Source: JAGQSZ01 sp049647585
GTDB lineage: Bacteria; Actinomycetota; Acidimicrobiia; Acidimicrobiales; Microtrichaceae
NCBI GenBank assembly: GCA_049647585.1
Contig: JBARXY010000020.1
Coordinates: forward strand, 1 to 64,000
Reading direction: 5' to 3'
Length of the DNA stretch: 64,000 bases
The position numbers and the translations under genes were made by a program. The notes beneath the pieces are model-generated. The model made no database searches. It was not told the DNA's origin and worked only from the letters and a program-made list of their open reading frames with translations. Below, in pieces: positions 1 through 8,317 of the stretch. Numbering within the stretch: the first letter of the stretch is position 1; the number at the start of each line of letters is the position of its first letter.

Positions 1-747
1 GGCGCGGACCCCGCGGGCGCGGGCTCCGGGCAAACCTCCGCGAACAATGGCCCGACCGGCGAGACCCGTTCGCCCGGAAACCTCCGCCTGGTAATCCGCC
101 GGGGTTACGGACTGCTGGGGACCCCGATCGGACTGATCGGCATGTTTGCTTGCCTGTACTTGGCGTACATGCTCTACGTGCGGACGACCACCGCACTCAA
201 CCAGCTCGACCTCCGGCTCCTTTTCCCCGCCTATTTCCCTCTGCTGATCGTCGTTCTGGCCGTGTTGGACAGGCTTTCCGAACGACAAGATGGTGGTCTG
301 AGCCGTCCGGCCTACGGAGCCGTCCACCTGTGGGCGGCAGCAAACCTGTGCGCGGGGCTCGTCGGTATGGTCGCCTTCGGGATGGGCCACCCGTACTTCC
401 CGGGTGACTACGCGGCCGACACATTCGCCGCGGTACGTGACAATCCGGCGCTCGATGCCGTCCCAGCGGGTTGTACCAGCTTCTCGAATCTTCCCAACGC
501 CCTCTACCCGCGGCTGGATTCCAAGTGGAGTCCGCAACGAACAGCACTCGAGTCGACTGATCCCACGGATGACCTCGCCCGTTTGGAGCGCTCCTCGGCC
601 AAGGACAAGAGCTGCCTGGTGTGGATAGATGAGGACCCCGAGTACGGTCACCTCTGGTCGCTCCACGAGCTGCAGCAACGCCTGGACCTGACAAGACTTG
701 CGAGTCATGGTGACGTGACCGTGTACCTGGTGGCCCCGCGGTCCTAG
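1..747 (+). CDS. C-terminal part of a polytopic membrane protein, glycosyltransferase-like (partial)
   Basis: The reading frame is open from the first base of the window, so the true start lies upstream; an internal ATG at 142 is not the likely start. Seen: a Gly/Pro/Ser-rich linker, then two hydrophobic segments (around the internal ATG and near LLIVVLAVLDR) flanking a stretch with RLLFPAYFPLL, a third segment (AANLCAGLVGMVAFG), and a soluble tail of about 110 residues. The Arg-x-x-x-Pro-x-Tyr-x-Pro arrangement before the last helices resembles the C-terminal part of GT39/ArnT-like membrane glycosyltransferases, which transfer sugars from polyprenyl-phosphate donors. The family-2 glycosyltransferase that follows fits a cell-surface glycan locus. 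The product assignment is an inference from a fragment. Confidence 0.55.
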   Translation, partial: GADPAGAGSGQTSANNGPTGETRSPGNLRLVIRRGYGLLGTPIGLIGMFACLYLAYMLYVRTTTALNQLDLRLLFPAYFPLLIVVLAVLDRLSERQDGGLSRPAYGAVHLWAAANLCAGLVGMVAFGMGHPYFPGDYAADTFAAVRDNPALDAVPAGCTSFSNLPNALYPRLDSKWSPQRTALESTDPTDDLARLERSSAKDKSCLVWIDEDPEYGHLWSLHELQQRLDLTRLASHGDVTVYLVAPRS

Positions 748-803
748 GCGGGGCACAACTCGGCAGCGACTAAGGCGGACACCAACTCCGGCGGCTGCGA
801 CCG

Positions 804-1745
804 ATGGTCCCACCGCTTGGCCCACAAGTGATCAACACTATTGGCGTGCGCCCCCGCTTCAGCGTGGTCATACCACTTAGAAACGATGCCGACGTCATCA
901 GTCGTTGCGTCGCGGGAGTACTCTCACAGACCTTCGCCGCAGTCGAAGTGATCGTCGTGGATTCGAGTTCCACGGACTTGAGCGCCGAAGCCGTCCGGGT
1001 CGTGGCGGATCAGCGGGTCCGGCTCAGTCTCAGTCCGGCCGATGCTGGAGACATTCCCGGTGCCCGCAAGCACGGAATCGATCGGGCGAGGGGGGCTTGG
1101 ACGATCCTGCTGGACCCCCAGGACGAGGTTGAGCCCGGATGGCTGGCCCGGCTCGGCAGGCTCATTGACGGGACCTCGGCGGGATTTGTCAGCTGCGGGG
1201 GAGTGCAGAGGTTCTCCGACGGTAGCGAAGCCTCGATCACGCCGATAGATGTGCCCGGAAATCCGGGAGTGCGGGCCTGCCTGCGAACCGGATCCTTCGC
1301 CGCGCCGACCGAACGATTCAGAGCACTGCAGAACGCGGACCATGCCGACCCGGTGACCATGGGACTTGAACTTGTGGCCGCAACGAGCCGTGCGGGCGAA
1401 TCCATTGTCTTCACACCCGAGCCACTGCTCCGCTGGAACGAGCCGCTCGCCATCCCCGGAGATGAGCAGGAGTCCGAGACCGGTGATGCACTGAGGCTCC
1501 GTTGGGCGATGCAGGCGATCGACGCAATGGCGAGGACACCGATTCCCGATGGAACTCTCCTCGCGCGCTACGCGACCATCGGCGGAGTAGCGGCTGCCAG
1601 GCTGGGCCAGAAGCGACAGGCGCGGCGGCTCTTCGGCGTAGCCAGGAGTGCTGTGCCACAGACCCCGGAGCACTGGGTCAGGTGGGCCGCATCTTGTGTG
1701 CCGGTCGCCTCCGGGAGAATTTGGCCAGACACTAAAGTCGTCTGA
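804..1745 (+). CDS. Glycosyltransferase family 2 protein
   Basis: The protein has 313 residues. The N-terminus has the GT2 (GT-A fold) layout: FSVVIPLRNDADVISRC, then VEVIVVDSSSTDLS, which is the usual nucleotide-sugar binding strand with its D-S-S-S-D variant, then GARKHGIDRARGAWTILLDPQDEV, where DPQDE replaces the common DxD metal-binding segment. The C-terminal third is not recognisable beyond an alpha-helical region. The predicted role is transfer of a sugar from an NDP-sugar onto a surface glycan, teichoic-type polymer or glycolipid; the substrate cannot be read. It follows the membrane protein by 56 bp in the same direction and may be cotranscribed. The ATG at 804 is used; a GTG about 14 codons downstream, just before the first conserved strand, is an alternative. 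Confidence 0.8.
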   Translation: MVPPLGPQVINTIGVRPRFSVVIPLRNDADVISRCVAGVLSQTFAAVEVIVVDSSSTDLSAEAVRVVADQRVRLSLSPADAGDIPGARKHGIDRARGAWTILLDPQDEVEPGWLARLGRLIDGTSAGFVSCGGVQRFSDGSEASITPIDVPGNPGVRACLRTGSFAAPTERFRALQNADHADPVTMGLELVAATSRAGESIVFTPEPLLRWNEPLAIPGDEQESETGDALRLRWAMQAIDAMARTPIPDGTLLARYATIGGVAAARLGQKRQARRLFGVARSAVPQTPEHWVRWAASCVPVASGRIWPDTKVV

Positions 1746-1784
1746 TCCCCTCGTTCCCGTCGGGGATTCGGAAGGACGCCCAGT

Positions 1785-2528
1785 ATGACCGCACCGACGA
1801 CCGAACTGGCCGCTGCAGGAGCAATAGACGCCGTCAAGGTCTATGGCTCCGAAGACACAGAGGTGCGCGCACTCGATGGAGTGACTGTCAGCTTCGAACA
1901 GAGTCGCTTCACCGCGATCATGGGTCCATCGGGTTCGGGTAAGTCCACGCTCATGCACTGTCTCGCGGGTCTTGATCAGCTGAGCAGCGGACGGGTGTTC
2001 ATCGCAGATACCTATCTGGACACCCTGAAGGAATCCGAACTGACCGAACTGCGACGTGATCGCATCGGTTTCATCTTCCAGGCGTTCAATCTGATCCCGA
2101 CGCTCACCGCGGCCGAGAACATCACGCTTCCGATGGACCTGGCCGGTCGTAGGCCGAACCAGGAGTGGATGGACCAGGTGATCGACACCGTAGGTCTACG
2201 TCCCCGTCTCACCCACCGGCCGAGCGAGCTTTCCGGTGGCCAGCAACAGCGGGTTGCGGTGGCGCGGGCGCTGGCGACGCAACCCAAGATCGTGTTCGCG
2301 GACGAGCCGACGGGCAACCTCGATTCGCGATCGGGAACCGATCTGCTCGAGTTCATGCGGCACGCTGTTGCAGACCTGGGCCAGACGATTGTCATGGTTA
2401 CCCACGATCCGACCGCCGCTGCCCACGCGGACCGGGTCGTGTTCCTGGCCGACGGTCAGATCCGCGACGAAATGATCGAGCCCACGGCTGAGCGTGTGCT
2501 CGATCTGATGAAACAGCTGGGCGACTGA
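1785..2528 (+). CDS. ABC transporter ATP-binding protein (LolD/MacB type)
   Basis: The 247-residue ATPase has Walker A GPSGSGKST at residues 47-55, a Q-loop around FIFQAFNLIPTLTAAEN, the signature LSGGQQQR at 149-156, Walker B with DEPTGNLD at 173-180 and the H-loop MVTHDPTAA. The FNLIPTLTAAENITLPM and DEPTGNLD wording is typical of the LolD/MacB/FtsE class, which powers mechanotransmission exporters rather than importers. A strong ribosome binding site (GGAAGGA) lies 9 bp before the ATG. The permease starts 5 bp after the stop, so the two form one transporter. No periplasmic adaptor or binding protein is adjacent. The substrate is unknown. Confidence 0.93.
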   Translation: MTAPTTELAAAGAIDAVKVYGSEDTEVRALDGVTVSFEQSRFTAIMGPSGSGKSTLMHCLAGLDQLSSGRVFIADTYLDTLKESELTELRRDRIGFIFQAFNLIPTLTAAENITLPMDLAGRRPNQEWMDQVIDTVGLRPRLTHRPSELSGGQQQRVAVARALATQPKIVFADEPTGNLDSRSGTDLLEFMRHAVADLGQTIVMVTHDPTAAAHADRVVFLADGQIRDEMIEPTAERVLDLMKQLGD

Positions 2529-2533
2529 GCGGC

Positions 2534-5182
2534 ATGTTCCGCGTCGCGCTCAAGGACATCCTGGCGCGCAAGCGCAGACTGGCAACCACCGGTCTGGCGA
2601 TCATGTTGGGAATCGCTTTCCTGACCGGCACCCAACTCCTGTCCACCATCCTGAAGGACTCGATCGGGTCAGTACTGAGTGAGGCCTACAGCGGCTTCGA
2701 CGCGGTTGTGCGATCACCCGAGAAGCAGGAACTCGGTTTCGGGCAGTCGGTCAACGTCCCGGTCCCGGAGTCCCTCGTCTCACAGGTGGATGCCGTTTCC
2801 GGAGTTGCATCGGCATCGGGTGTCGTCGAATCCTTCAGCGCGCAACTTATCGGTAGTAACGGCAAGATCTCCGGGTCAAGCTTCGGTCCTCCGACCATCG
2901 TCTACAACTGGATCGACGACGAGGGTCTACGGCTCGGCACCCTCAACAAGGGCCACAAACCGGACTCTGACGACCAGATCGTCCTCGACTCCGCTGCAGC
3001 AAAACTGGCGGGCTACTCGCTCGGTGACAGCGTGGCCGTCTCGACCTTCAGCGGAACCGAAAAGTTCAAGCTCGTCGGCCTTGTAGGTCTGGGCGACAAG
3101 GGGGACGTGTCGATCGGGGCGACAGCGCTGATCTTCAACACGGTCACCGCCCAACGCGTCGGGCAGGTACCCGGACATTTCAACTATGTAGCAGTGCGGG
3201 GCGACGACGAGCTCGACCAGCAGACACTCGCCAACGCAATCTCGGGAGCGCTTCCGTCGGTCCAGGTCCTGACGGGGGAGCAGTTCATCCAGGAGAGCAG
3301 CGATTCGATCTCGAAGATTGTCGACATCCTCACGACCTTCGTTTCGGTGTTCGGCTACGTCGCGCTCTTTGTCGCCTGCTTCATCATCTACAACACGTTC
3401 TCGATCCTCGTCGCCCAACGGACGAGGGAGACGGCCCTGCTGCGGGCAATCGGTGCTCGACGCAAGCAGGTGCTCGCAGCCACCGTTCTGGAAGCGGCGA
3501 TCGTCGGACTCATTTCGTCGGTGGCCGGCCTGGCAGGGGGAGTTGTCCTTGCCGCTGCGCTCAAGTCGGTGGTCGGGGGAATCTTCCGGGTCGACACCAG
3601 CACCCCGTCGCTCTCGGCCCTGGAAGTAGCCCTTGCGTTCGGCGTGGGCATAGGTGTGACCGTCGTGTCCGGATTTGTTCCGGCGTGGAGAGCCTCGCGG
3701 GTCCCTCCGATCGCGGCGCTGTCCGAGGCCGAGATCGATCGAGCGGGGGTGTCCCGGTCGCGGATCATCTGGGGAACGTTGATGCTGGCCATCGGCGCCG
3801 GGCTTGCGGTCGCAGGTTTTGCGAAGGTCGGACCCAGCCACTTGGCGGAGTTCGGCCTGGGCGCAGCACTGGTTCTGGTTGCGGTGTCGCTCGTACTCGG
3901 TCCGTTGATCGTGGCACCCGTCAGTCACGTGTTGGCACGGGTGACCTTCCGTCGAGGGTCGGTCATTTCACGTTTGGCCGGCGAAAACGCATCCCGCAAC
4001 CCTCGACGCACGGCGGCGACTGCGGCCGCGTTGACCATCGGGGTCACCCTCGTGACCCTGATCGCAATCCTGGCCAGTTCGATTCGCGCCAGCGTCGACA
4101 GCGCAGTGAGCACGTCGGTCAAGGCCGACTACATCGTCAGCGCCGAGGCGTTGTCGCTGGCTGCCGGAATACCTCCAGAAACGCTCAAGGATGTTCGGGC
4201 ACTGAACGACGTGAAGGTCGCAAGTCCGATGAGGCTAGGACCGGTCCGCCTGACCGATAAGTACGGCCGCGCCCATCAAGCCGCCTCGACAGAGGACTCG
4301 AGTATCGGGCCGATCGTCGGTGCGGCTGGCACCGCACCACCGGGCCAGGATCAGTTCATGGTCGGAATCGACCCGAAGTCGATCTTCGAGGTGTTCGACT
4401 TCGGCAAGATCCGGGGGAGTGAACACGACCTGGAGGCGGGGACGATCATGACGTCGACCGCCACTGCGGAAAGGCGAGGATGGAAGCTCGGTGAGGAGGT
4501 CCCGGTCTACTTCGCAAAGACCGGCCAGCAGAAGCTCAAACTGGTGGCCACCTTCTCGACCGAATCACCAATGGGCGACTTCTTCGTGCCGCTGTCGACG
4601 TTCAACGAAAGCAGCCTGGGGATCTTCAGCGTGGACTTCCTCATCTACGTCAAGGCCGAGAGCGATGCGAGCGTTCCGGCGTTGCGAACCCAGCTCGACA
4701 AGTTGGTGAAGGACATGCCGTCGATCTCGGTCCAGAACGTCGCCGAGTACGTCAAAGCCCAAACGGCACCCTTCGACACGTTCTTGGCCATTGTCTACGG
4801 GCTGTTGTTGCTGGCGGTGATAATCGCCCTGATCGGCATCGCCAACACCCTGTCGCTATCGGTGCTCGAACGGACCAGGGAGCTAGGACTATTACGCGCC
4901 GTGGGCATGTCGCGACGCCAGCTGCGACTCGCGATCATCGGAGAATCGTTGATCATCTCGATATTTGGCGTCGCAATGGGTCTGCTCCTCGGAATCATCT
5001 TCTCCGGAGCGCTGTCCACGGTGATTGCCTCGGACAATCCGGCGATCTTCACCTACACGCTTCCCCTCGGGTCGTTGGTGGCCATCGTGGTGATAGCGAT
5101 GATCTCCGGAGTCGTGGCGGCGCTGGTGCCAGCCTGGCGTGCGTCGCGACTCGACGTCCTAAAGGCAATCTCGTCGGTCTGA
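2534..5182 (+). CDS. ABC transporter permease with two FtsX domains
   Basis: The 882-residue protein has an N-terminal membrane segment (LATTGLAIMLGIAFLTGTQLL), a large extracytoplasmic domain of about 220 residues, three helices of a first FtsX domain (VFGYVALFVACFIIYNTFSILVAQRTRETALLRAIGA, with the conserved R-E-x-A-L-L-R-A-I-G), a central pair of helices, a second extracytoplasmic domain, and a second FtsX domain (LLLLAVIIALIGIANTLSLSVLERTRELGLLRAVG). This 10-helix duplicated architecture is typical of actinobacterial lipid or lipoprotein exporters of the MacB/LolCDE superfamily. It partners the preceding ATPase. Its stop codon sits inside the first unit of a 12-bp triplicate repeat (5173-5208). 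Confidence 0.92.
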   Translation: MFRVALKDILARKRRLATTGLAIMLGIAFLTGTQLLSTILKDSIGSVLSEAYSGFDAVVRSPEKQELGFGQSVNVPVPESLVSQVDAVSGVASASGVVESFSAQLIGSNGKISGSSFGPPTIVYNWIDDEGLRLGTLNKGHKPDSDDQIVLDSAAAKLAGYSLGDSVAVSTFSGTEKFKLVGLVGLGDKGDVSIGATALIFNTVTAQRVGQVPGHFNYVAVRGDDELDQQTLANAISGALPSVQVLTGEQFIQESSDSISKIVDILTTFVSVFGYVALFVACFIIYNTFSILVAQRTRETALLRAIGARRKQVLAATVLEAAIVGLISSVAGLAGGVVLAAALKSVVGGIFRVDTSTPSLSALEVALAFGVGIGVTVVSGFVPAWRASRVPPIAALSEAEIDRAGVSRSRIIWGTLMLAIGAGLAVAGFAKVGPSHLAEFGLGAALVLVAVSLVLGPLIVAPVSHVLARVTFRRGSVISRLAGENASRNPRRTAATAAALTIGVTLVTLIAILASSIRASVDSAVSTSVKADYIVSAEALSLAAGIPPETLKDVRALNDVKVASPMRLGPVRLTDKYGRAHQAASTEDSSIGPIVGAAGTAPPGQDQFMVGIDPKSIFEVFDFGKIRGSEHDLEAGTIMTSTATAERRGWKLGEEVPVYFAKTGQQKLKLVATFSTESPMGDFFVPLSTFNESSLGIFSVDFLIYVKAESDASVPALRTQLDKLVKDMPSISVQNVAEYVKAQTAPFDTFLAIVYGLLLLAVIIALIGIANTLSLSVLERTRELGLLRAVGMSRRQLRLAIIGESLIISIFGVAMGLLLGIIFSGALSTVIASDNPAIFTYTLPLGSLVAIVVIAMISGVVAALVPAWRASRLDVLKAISSV

Positions 5183-5208
5183 GCATCGGTCTGAGCGTCG
5201 GTCTGAGC
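5173..5208. repeat. Three tandem 12-bp units at the stop codon of the FtsX permease gene
   Basis: The unit is (G/A)TCGGTCTGAGC, at 5173-5184, 5185-5196 and 5197-5208. The first copy contains the permease stop codon (TGA at 5180-5182), and the other copies repeat that TGA just downstream. The unit length is a multiple of three, so the copies stay in the same frame. Confidence 0.9.
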
Positions 5209-5230
5209 GGAGGCCGCGGCGGTTGCGGGG

Positions 5231-5605
5231 TCACCTGTGATCGGAAGGCCCGGCAACCTCTCTGGCGGCAACCTCTTTGGCGGCACGGGTCGCCACGACC
5301 GCGGAGTAACCGAGACCGACGAAGAACAGGACCCCCGCGACGATGGTCGCGGCCAAGCCGAAAACGTCGAATCCGGTGACGAGCACCCCGGCTCCTATCA
5401 GGGCGACCAGACCACCGGTCAGACCCAGCGGACCTGCAGCTTCCTCGTGGGCCCGGTACCAGGCCTCGTCACTCGCCATGGTCATCCGGGTCCGGATACC
5501 TGCCCATCGGGTGCGCTTCAGCTTGCGTTGAGAGCCGACCCAGGCGAGTCCCAACAACGCCAGCCCCGCGACCATCAGGCCGATGCCTGCGGCAACTCCC
5601 GTCAT
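5231..5605 (-). CDS. SdpI/YhfL-like small membrane protein
   Basis: The 124-residue protein has three hydrophobic helices: residues 3-24 (GVAAGIGLMVAGLALLGLAWVG), about 60-80 (GLTGGLVALIGAGVLVTGFDVFG) and about 83-105 (LAATIVAGVLFFVGLGYSAVV). Between helix 1 and helix 2 lies the SdpI-family motif: a basic K-R-T-R-W-x-G-I-R-T segment followed by S-D-E-A-W-Y-R-A-H-E. The B. subtilis member SdpI is an immunity/signal protein against the SdpC toxin, but most actinobacterial members are of unknown role and nothing here links it to a toxin. It lies on the strand opposite the ABC exporter, tail to tail. A 12-bp repeat array lies directly upstream of its start codon. Confidence 0.7.
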   Translation of the reverse strand: MTGVAAGIGLMVAGLALLGLAWVGSQRKLKRTRWAGIRTRMTMASDEAWYRAHEEAAGPLGLTGGLVALIGAGVLVTGFDVFGLAATIVAGVLFFVGLGYSAVVATRAAKEVAAREVAGPSDHR

Positions 5606-5607
5606 TT

Positions 5608-5641
5608 GACGTACAACCGGACGTACAACCGGACATACAAC
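5608..5641. repeat. 12-bp tandem repeat directly upstream of the SdpI-like gene start
   Basis: GACGTACAACCG occurs at 5608-5619 and 5620-5631, with a third partial copy GACATACAAC at 5632-5641. On the minus strand this places GTTGTACGTCCG units immediately before the start codon at 5605. It could be an operator or a member of the window-wide short repeat class; no promoter is clear. Confidence 0.6.
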
Positions 5642-5688
5642 ATGGTGCGTTCGCTCCGCTGGTCGGGTCTCACGGTCGATCCATCAGG

Positions 5689-6069
5689 TCAGAGCGGAGT
5701 TATGTCGCTGCCCGACCAGTAGGCCTTCATGTCGTTGATCTTGCCGTCGGCGTCGAAGGTGAAGACATCGACGATGTCGATTCCGAACTTCGACCCTCCG
5801 ATATCGGTCACTGCGCGCAGCGGAACCGCTGCGAACTTGTCGACCGCCCGGATGGGTCCGGTGATGGTCAACTCCAGGGAATCGGCCATCTCATGGGTTC
5901 CCGCGAAGAATGCCCGGACTGCCGCCGCCCCGACGTGAGCCGGCTGGTCCACCGGGTCCGCGACCACGGCGTCGTCGGCGAAGAGAGCGACGATCCCGTC
6001 GATGTCGCCACGGGTGTGAGCAGCGGCATAGGCGGTTACGACTGACTTGATCTCGTCGGTGCTTGGCAT
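5689..6069 (-). CDS. Steroid delta-5-3-ketosteroid isomerase
   Basis: The 126-residue protein belongs to the NTF2/SnoaL fold. It aligns with the classical ketosteroid isomerases closely enough to place all three catalytic residues: Tyr14 (VTAY), Asp38 (VVADPVD) and Asp101 (IVDVFTFDADGKI), followed by the typical MKAYW near the C-terminus. The enzyme moves the double bond of 3-oxo-delta-5 steroids to delta-4 through a dienolate held by the Tyr/Asp oxyanion hole. It is cytosolic. Its neighbours do not form a steroid operon, but P450, FadE-pair and mycofactocin-SDR genes elsewhere in the window fit sterol use. A TAGTGT hexamer lies 6 bp before the ATG, suggesting a leaderless transcript. Confidence 0.82.
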   Translation of the reverse strand: MPSTDEIKSVVTAYAAAHTRGDIDGIVALFADDAVVADPVDQPAHVGAAAVRAFFAGTHEMADSLELTITGPIRAVDKFAAVPLRAVTDIGGSKFGIDIVDVFTFDADGKINDMKAYWSGSDITPL

Positions 6070-6169
6070 GGGCCGACACTAGCGCCACGTCGGATGCGGG
6101 GATTTCGATGGAGGGCGAGGATTGAGGGGAGTCTCTGGGCCGAGAAGATATGGGCCAAGATCAGGGTCG

Positions 6170-7186
6170 ATGGCAGCGATACGGACCGAGATCACCGAGA
6201 TCGTCACCGGCTTGGCCATGCTCGGCGCAGAGTCGCTGGACTCGGCACTCTCGGGGTCGGTTCCCGCGGAACTGCTCAACGTGGACCATGCGACCTGGGC
6301 CCGATTGTGCGACGCCTACCAGGCCCGACAGAACGAGGCCGATTTCCTCGCAGCCTGGAACAACGGTCGGGCGTTCCTCAACGCCGATGACGGACTTCGC
6401 GGACGGCATCCACTCCAGGTCGAGTGGAAGGGCCCGCACCGTGACCCGGGCGACGTGGCGGTGCCCGCCGACCTGCGGATAGATCACGTCTATCTCGTCA
6501 GTTGCAAGTATCTCTCGAAGGTTCTTCACAACGCGTCGCCGAGTGCGGTCTTCGAACGGAACCTGGCGGGAGCGCAGGGGAAGCGGTCCTACAGCGACTG
6601 GTTCGACGTGGTCGCCGCGGCCGAGCATCAGGAGCTGTATCAGATCGTCCGCCGGACCATCGGCGGGGATGTTGATCTACCGGAATCAGTTCGGTTGCTG
6701 ACCAAGGAGCAGCGACAGGTTCTGAGGCTCCGAGTGCCTCCCGACTGGGGGTCCGACGCGGCCGTCGCCGCCTACCAACGTCTGGTCGATGCAACAGCGA
6801 TTGCATCCACAGAGCTGTGGAACCGCCAGCTGACGTCAGACCGTTCTCGAGCCGTGACGCTATGGCGTCTGCTCAGGCTGGCACCGGCGCCGTACTTCGT
6901 CTTGGGAACTTCAGCCGCCGGGACGACGCGGCTGAGGGTCGGCACGCCGTGGGACTTCAACCTCTCGTTCAAGCTGGTTGGCTTCGAGATTTCACACCAG
7001 CCCGGCGGTCAGGCACGGGTCGGTTGGCGTGCGCGGGTGAACGAGATCGCCAGTGGTAGGGAGCGCGAGGTCCTCGGCCACGTCGAAATCCGCTGGAGCC
7101 ACGGTCGCTTCGGTGGACCACCCGAGGCGAAGGTCTACTTGGACACCGTTCCGGGCAATGTGCCGGGCTACTGGCCACTGACCTGA
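6170..7186 (+). CDS. Uncharacterised protein with a nuclease-like Asp-Glu-Lys pattern
   Basis: About 338 residues from the ATG at 6170 (MAAIRTEITEIV); an upstream TTG at 6122 would add 16 unlikely basic residues. I do not recognise a named family, although similar actinobacterial hypothetical proteins exist. The middle part reads HPLQVEWKGPHRDPGD, then PADLRIDHVYLVSCKYLSK, that is E-x-K, then Asp, a hydrophobic strand and a Ser-Cys-Lys end, the kind of spacing seen in PD-(D/E)xK nucleases. The C-terminal half has a conserved-looking LWRLLRLAPAPYFVLG and a beta-rich region. There is no signal peptide or membrane segment. It stands alone between divergent and convergent genes. Any nuclease role is inference. 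Confidence 0.65.
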   Translation: MAAIRTEITEIVTGLAMLGAESLDSALSGSVPAELLNVDHATWARLCDAYQARQNEADFLAAWNNGRAFLNADDGLRGRHPLQVEWKGPHRDPGDVAVPADLRIDHVYLVSCKYLSKVLHNASPSAVFERNLAGAQGKRSYSDWFDVVAAAEHQELYQIVRRTIGGDVDLPESVRLLTKEQRQVLRLRVPPDWGSDAAVAAYQRLVDATAIASTELWNRQLTSDRSRAVTLWRLLRLAPAPYFVLGTSAAGTTRLRVGTPWDFNLSFKLVGFEISHQPGGQARVGWRARVNEIASGREREVLGHVEIRWSHGRFGGPPEAKVYLDTVPGNVPGYWPLT

Positions 7187-7308
7187 TTCGCGGCGGGTAC
7201 CTGAGCCGGTGCCTGGACCCCGGAGCCCTGCCAGCCGGAGCGCGCCACTCGCAGCGCGGACCCGCTGGTCGCAGCGCCCCAGCTGAAGGCCTGCCAGCCG
7301 CAGCGCGC

Positions 7309-7357
7309 CACCTGCAGCAGCGCGACTATTTCAGCAGCGCAGCTACTTCAGCAGCGC
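7309..7357. repeat. Duplicated gene end of the mycofactocin-type SDR
   Basis: On the minus strand the last codons of the SDR gene (GCGCTGCTGAAGTAG, with the stop at 7345-7343) are followed by a near copy GCGCTGCTGAAATAG and then a truncated third copy ending in CTGCTGCAGG. The period is 17-18 bp. The copies carry the stop codon with them. Confidence 0.8.
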
Positions 7358-8185
7358 ACCGGCATCGACCGGAAGGGTTACCCCGGTGACATAGCGGGCC
7401 TCGTCGGAACAGATCCACAACAGCGCGTCAGAGATGTCGCCGGCCTCGAGCCAGGGGACATTCATAGGTTGTTGTGGACGCAAGAAGTCTGCAGCGTCGT
7501 CGTAGGTCGGGTTCTCGAGGTCCATCCGAACGAGCCGGGGGAACGTGTCGTTGAGAATCATGGGTGTGCCGACCGACGTGGGGTGGATCGTGTTCACCCG
7601 GATCTGGTTGGGGGCTAGTTCCAGGGCAAGACTCCGCATGAAGCCCACCAGCCCGTGCTTGGCGGCGTTGTATGCAGGACTTCCGTAGAAACCTCGTAGT
7701 CCGGCGGTCGACGAGGTGATGGCGATGGCGCCTCCCTCGTTCTGGTTGATCAGCTTGCGCATCGAGGACCGGACCGTGTTGAACACTCCTGTCAGGTTGA
7801 CCCCGATCGTGTCGTCCCACTGTTCCGAGGTCAGATACTGCGTCGGATTGGGCGAGTAGGTGCCTGCGTTGGCGACGATCACGTCGAGGCGACCGAACCG
7901 CTCATAACCGGTGTTGACCACCTCGCGCAGCCTCGGCAGGTCCCGGACGTCGGCCTTCTCGGCGTGCATCGAACCGCCGGCGGCCTCGACCAGTCGTACC
8001 GTCTCGTCCAGGTCGGCTTTGGTGGCAAGCGGGTACGGGCAGGTCGGGATGTCTTCGCAGATGTCTACACCGATGATCCTCGCGCCCTCTGCAGCGAAGC
8101 GCACCGCGTGTTCGCGGCCCTGGCCCCTGGCGGCACCCGTGATGAACACGACCTTGCCGTCGTAGCGATTCGATCGATCAGCCAT
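7343..8185 (-). CDS. Mycofactocin-coupled SDR family oxidoreductase
   Basis: The protein has about 280 residues from ATG 8185; a GTG three codons upstream lies within the GAGGGTGGG ribosome binding site. The Rossmann motif is FITGAARGQGREHAVR, and the acidic strand end VDICEDIPTCPYPLAT is followed by the extra DLDETVRLVEAAGG segment that marks the mycofactocin-dependent SDR subfamily. NAG is present (IVANAGTYS), with Ser in ITSSTAG and YNAAKHG as the YxxxK. These enzymes keep NAD(P) bound and pass electrons to the peptide-derived cofactor mycofactocin while oxidising alcohols such as steroid or terpene alcohols. No mft cluster is in the window. It is divergent from the amidase, with a palindromic operator-like site between them. 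Confidence 0.88.
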   Translation of the reverse strand: MADRSNRYDGKVVFITGAARGQGREHAVRFAAEGARIIGVDICEDIPTCPYPLATKADLDETVRLVEAAGGSMHAEKADVRDLPRLREVVNTGYERFGRLDVIVANAGTYSPNPTQYLTSEQWDDTIGVNLTGVFNTVRSSMRKLINQNEGGAIAITSSTAGLRGFYGSPAYNAAKHGLVGFMRSLALELAPNQIRVNTIHPTSVGTPMILNDTFPRLVRMDLENPTYDDAADFLRPQQPMNVPWLEAGDISDALLWICSDEARYVTGVTLPVDAGALLK

Positions 8186-8271
8186 CGTTCCCACCCTCAG
8201 TCAGCGGGCGCCCGTGCACCCAGATGCCCCGAGTATCGCAGGGATTCAGGCGTCCACCCGCCAGGCCGAAA

Positions 8272-8286
8272 TGTCACCGCGTGACA
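8272..8286. promoter_or_regulatory. Palindromic operator candidate overlapping the amidase -35 region
   Basis: TGTCAC-CGC-GTGACA is a perfect 6-bp inverted repeat with a 3-bp centre. The right arm GTGACA (8281-8286) serves as a -35-like box 18 bp before CATTAT (8305-8310), which in turn is 7 bp before the amidase ATG. A repressor bound here would block the amidase promoter and could also act on the divergent SDR gene. Confidence 0.55.
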
Positions 8287-8317
8287 AATTGAACGATGTT
8301 CGTGCATTATTTGGGGT

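Noticed and set aside
924..1958. A 344-codon minus-strand frame across the GT2 and ABC ATPase genes
   Set aside because: It overlaps two clear genes and has no domain or start signal.
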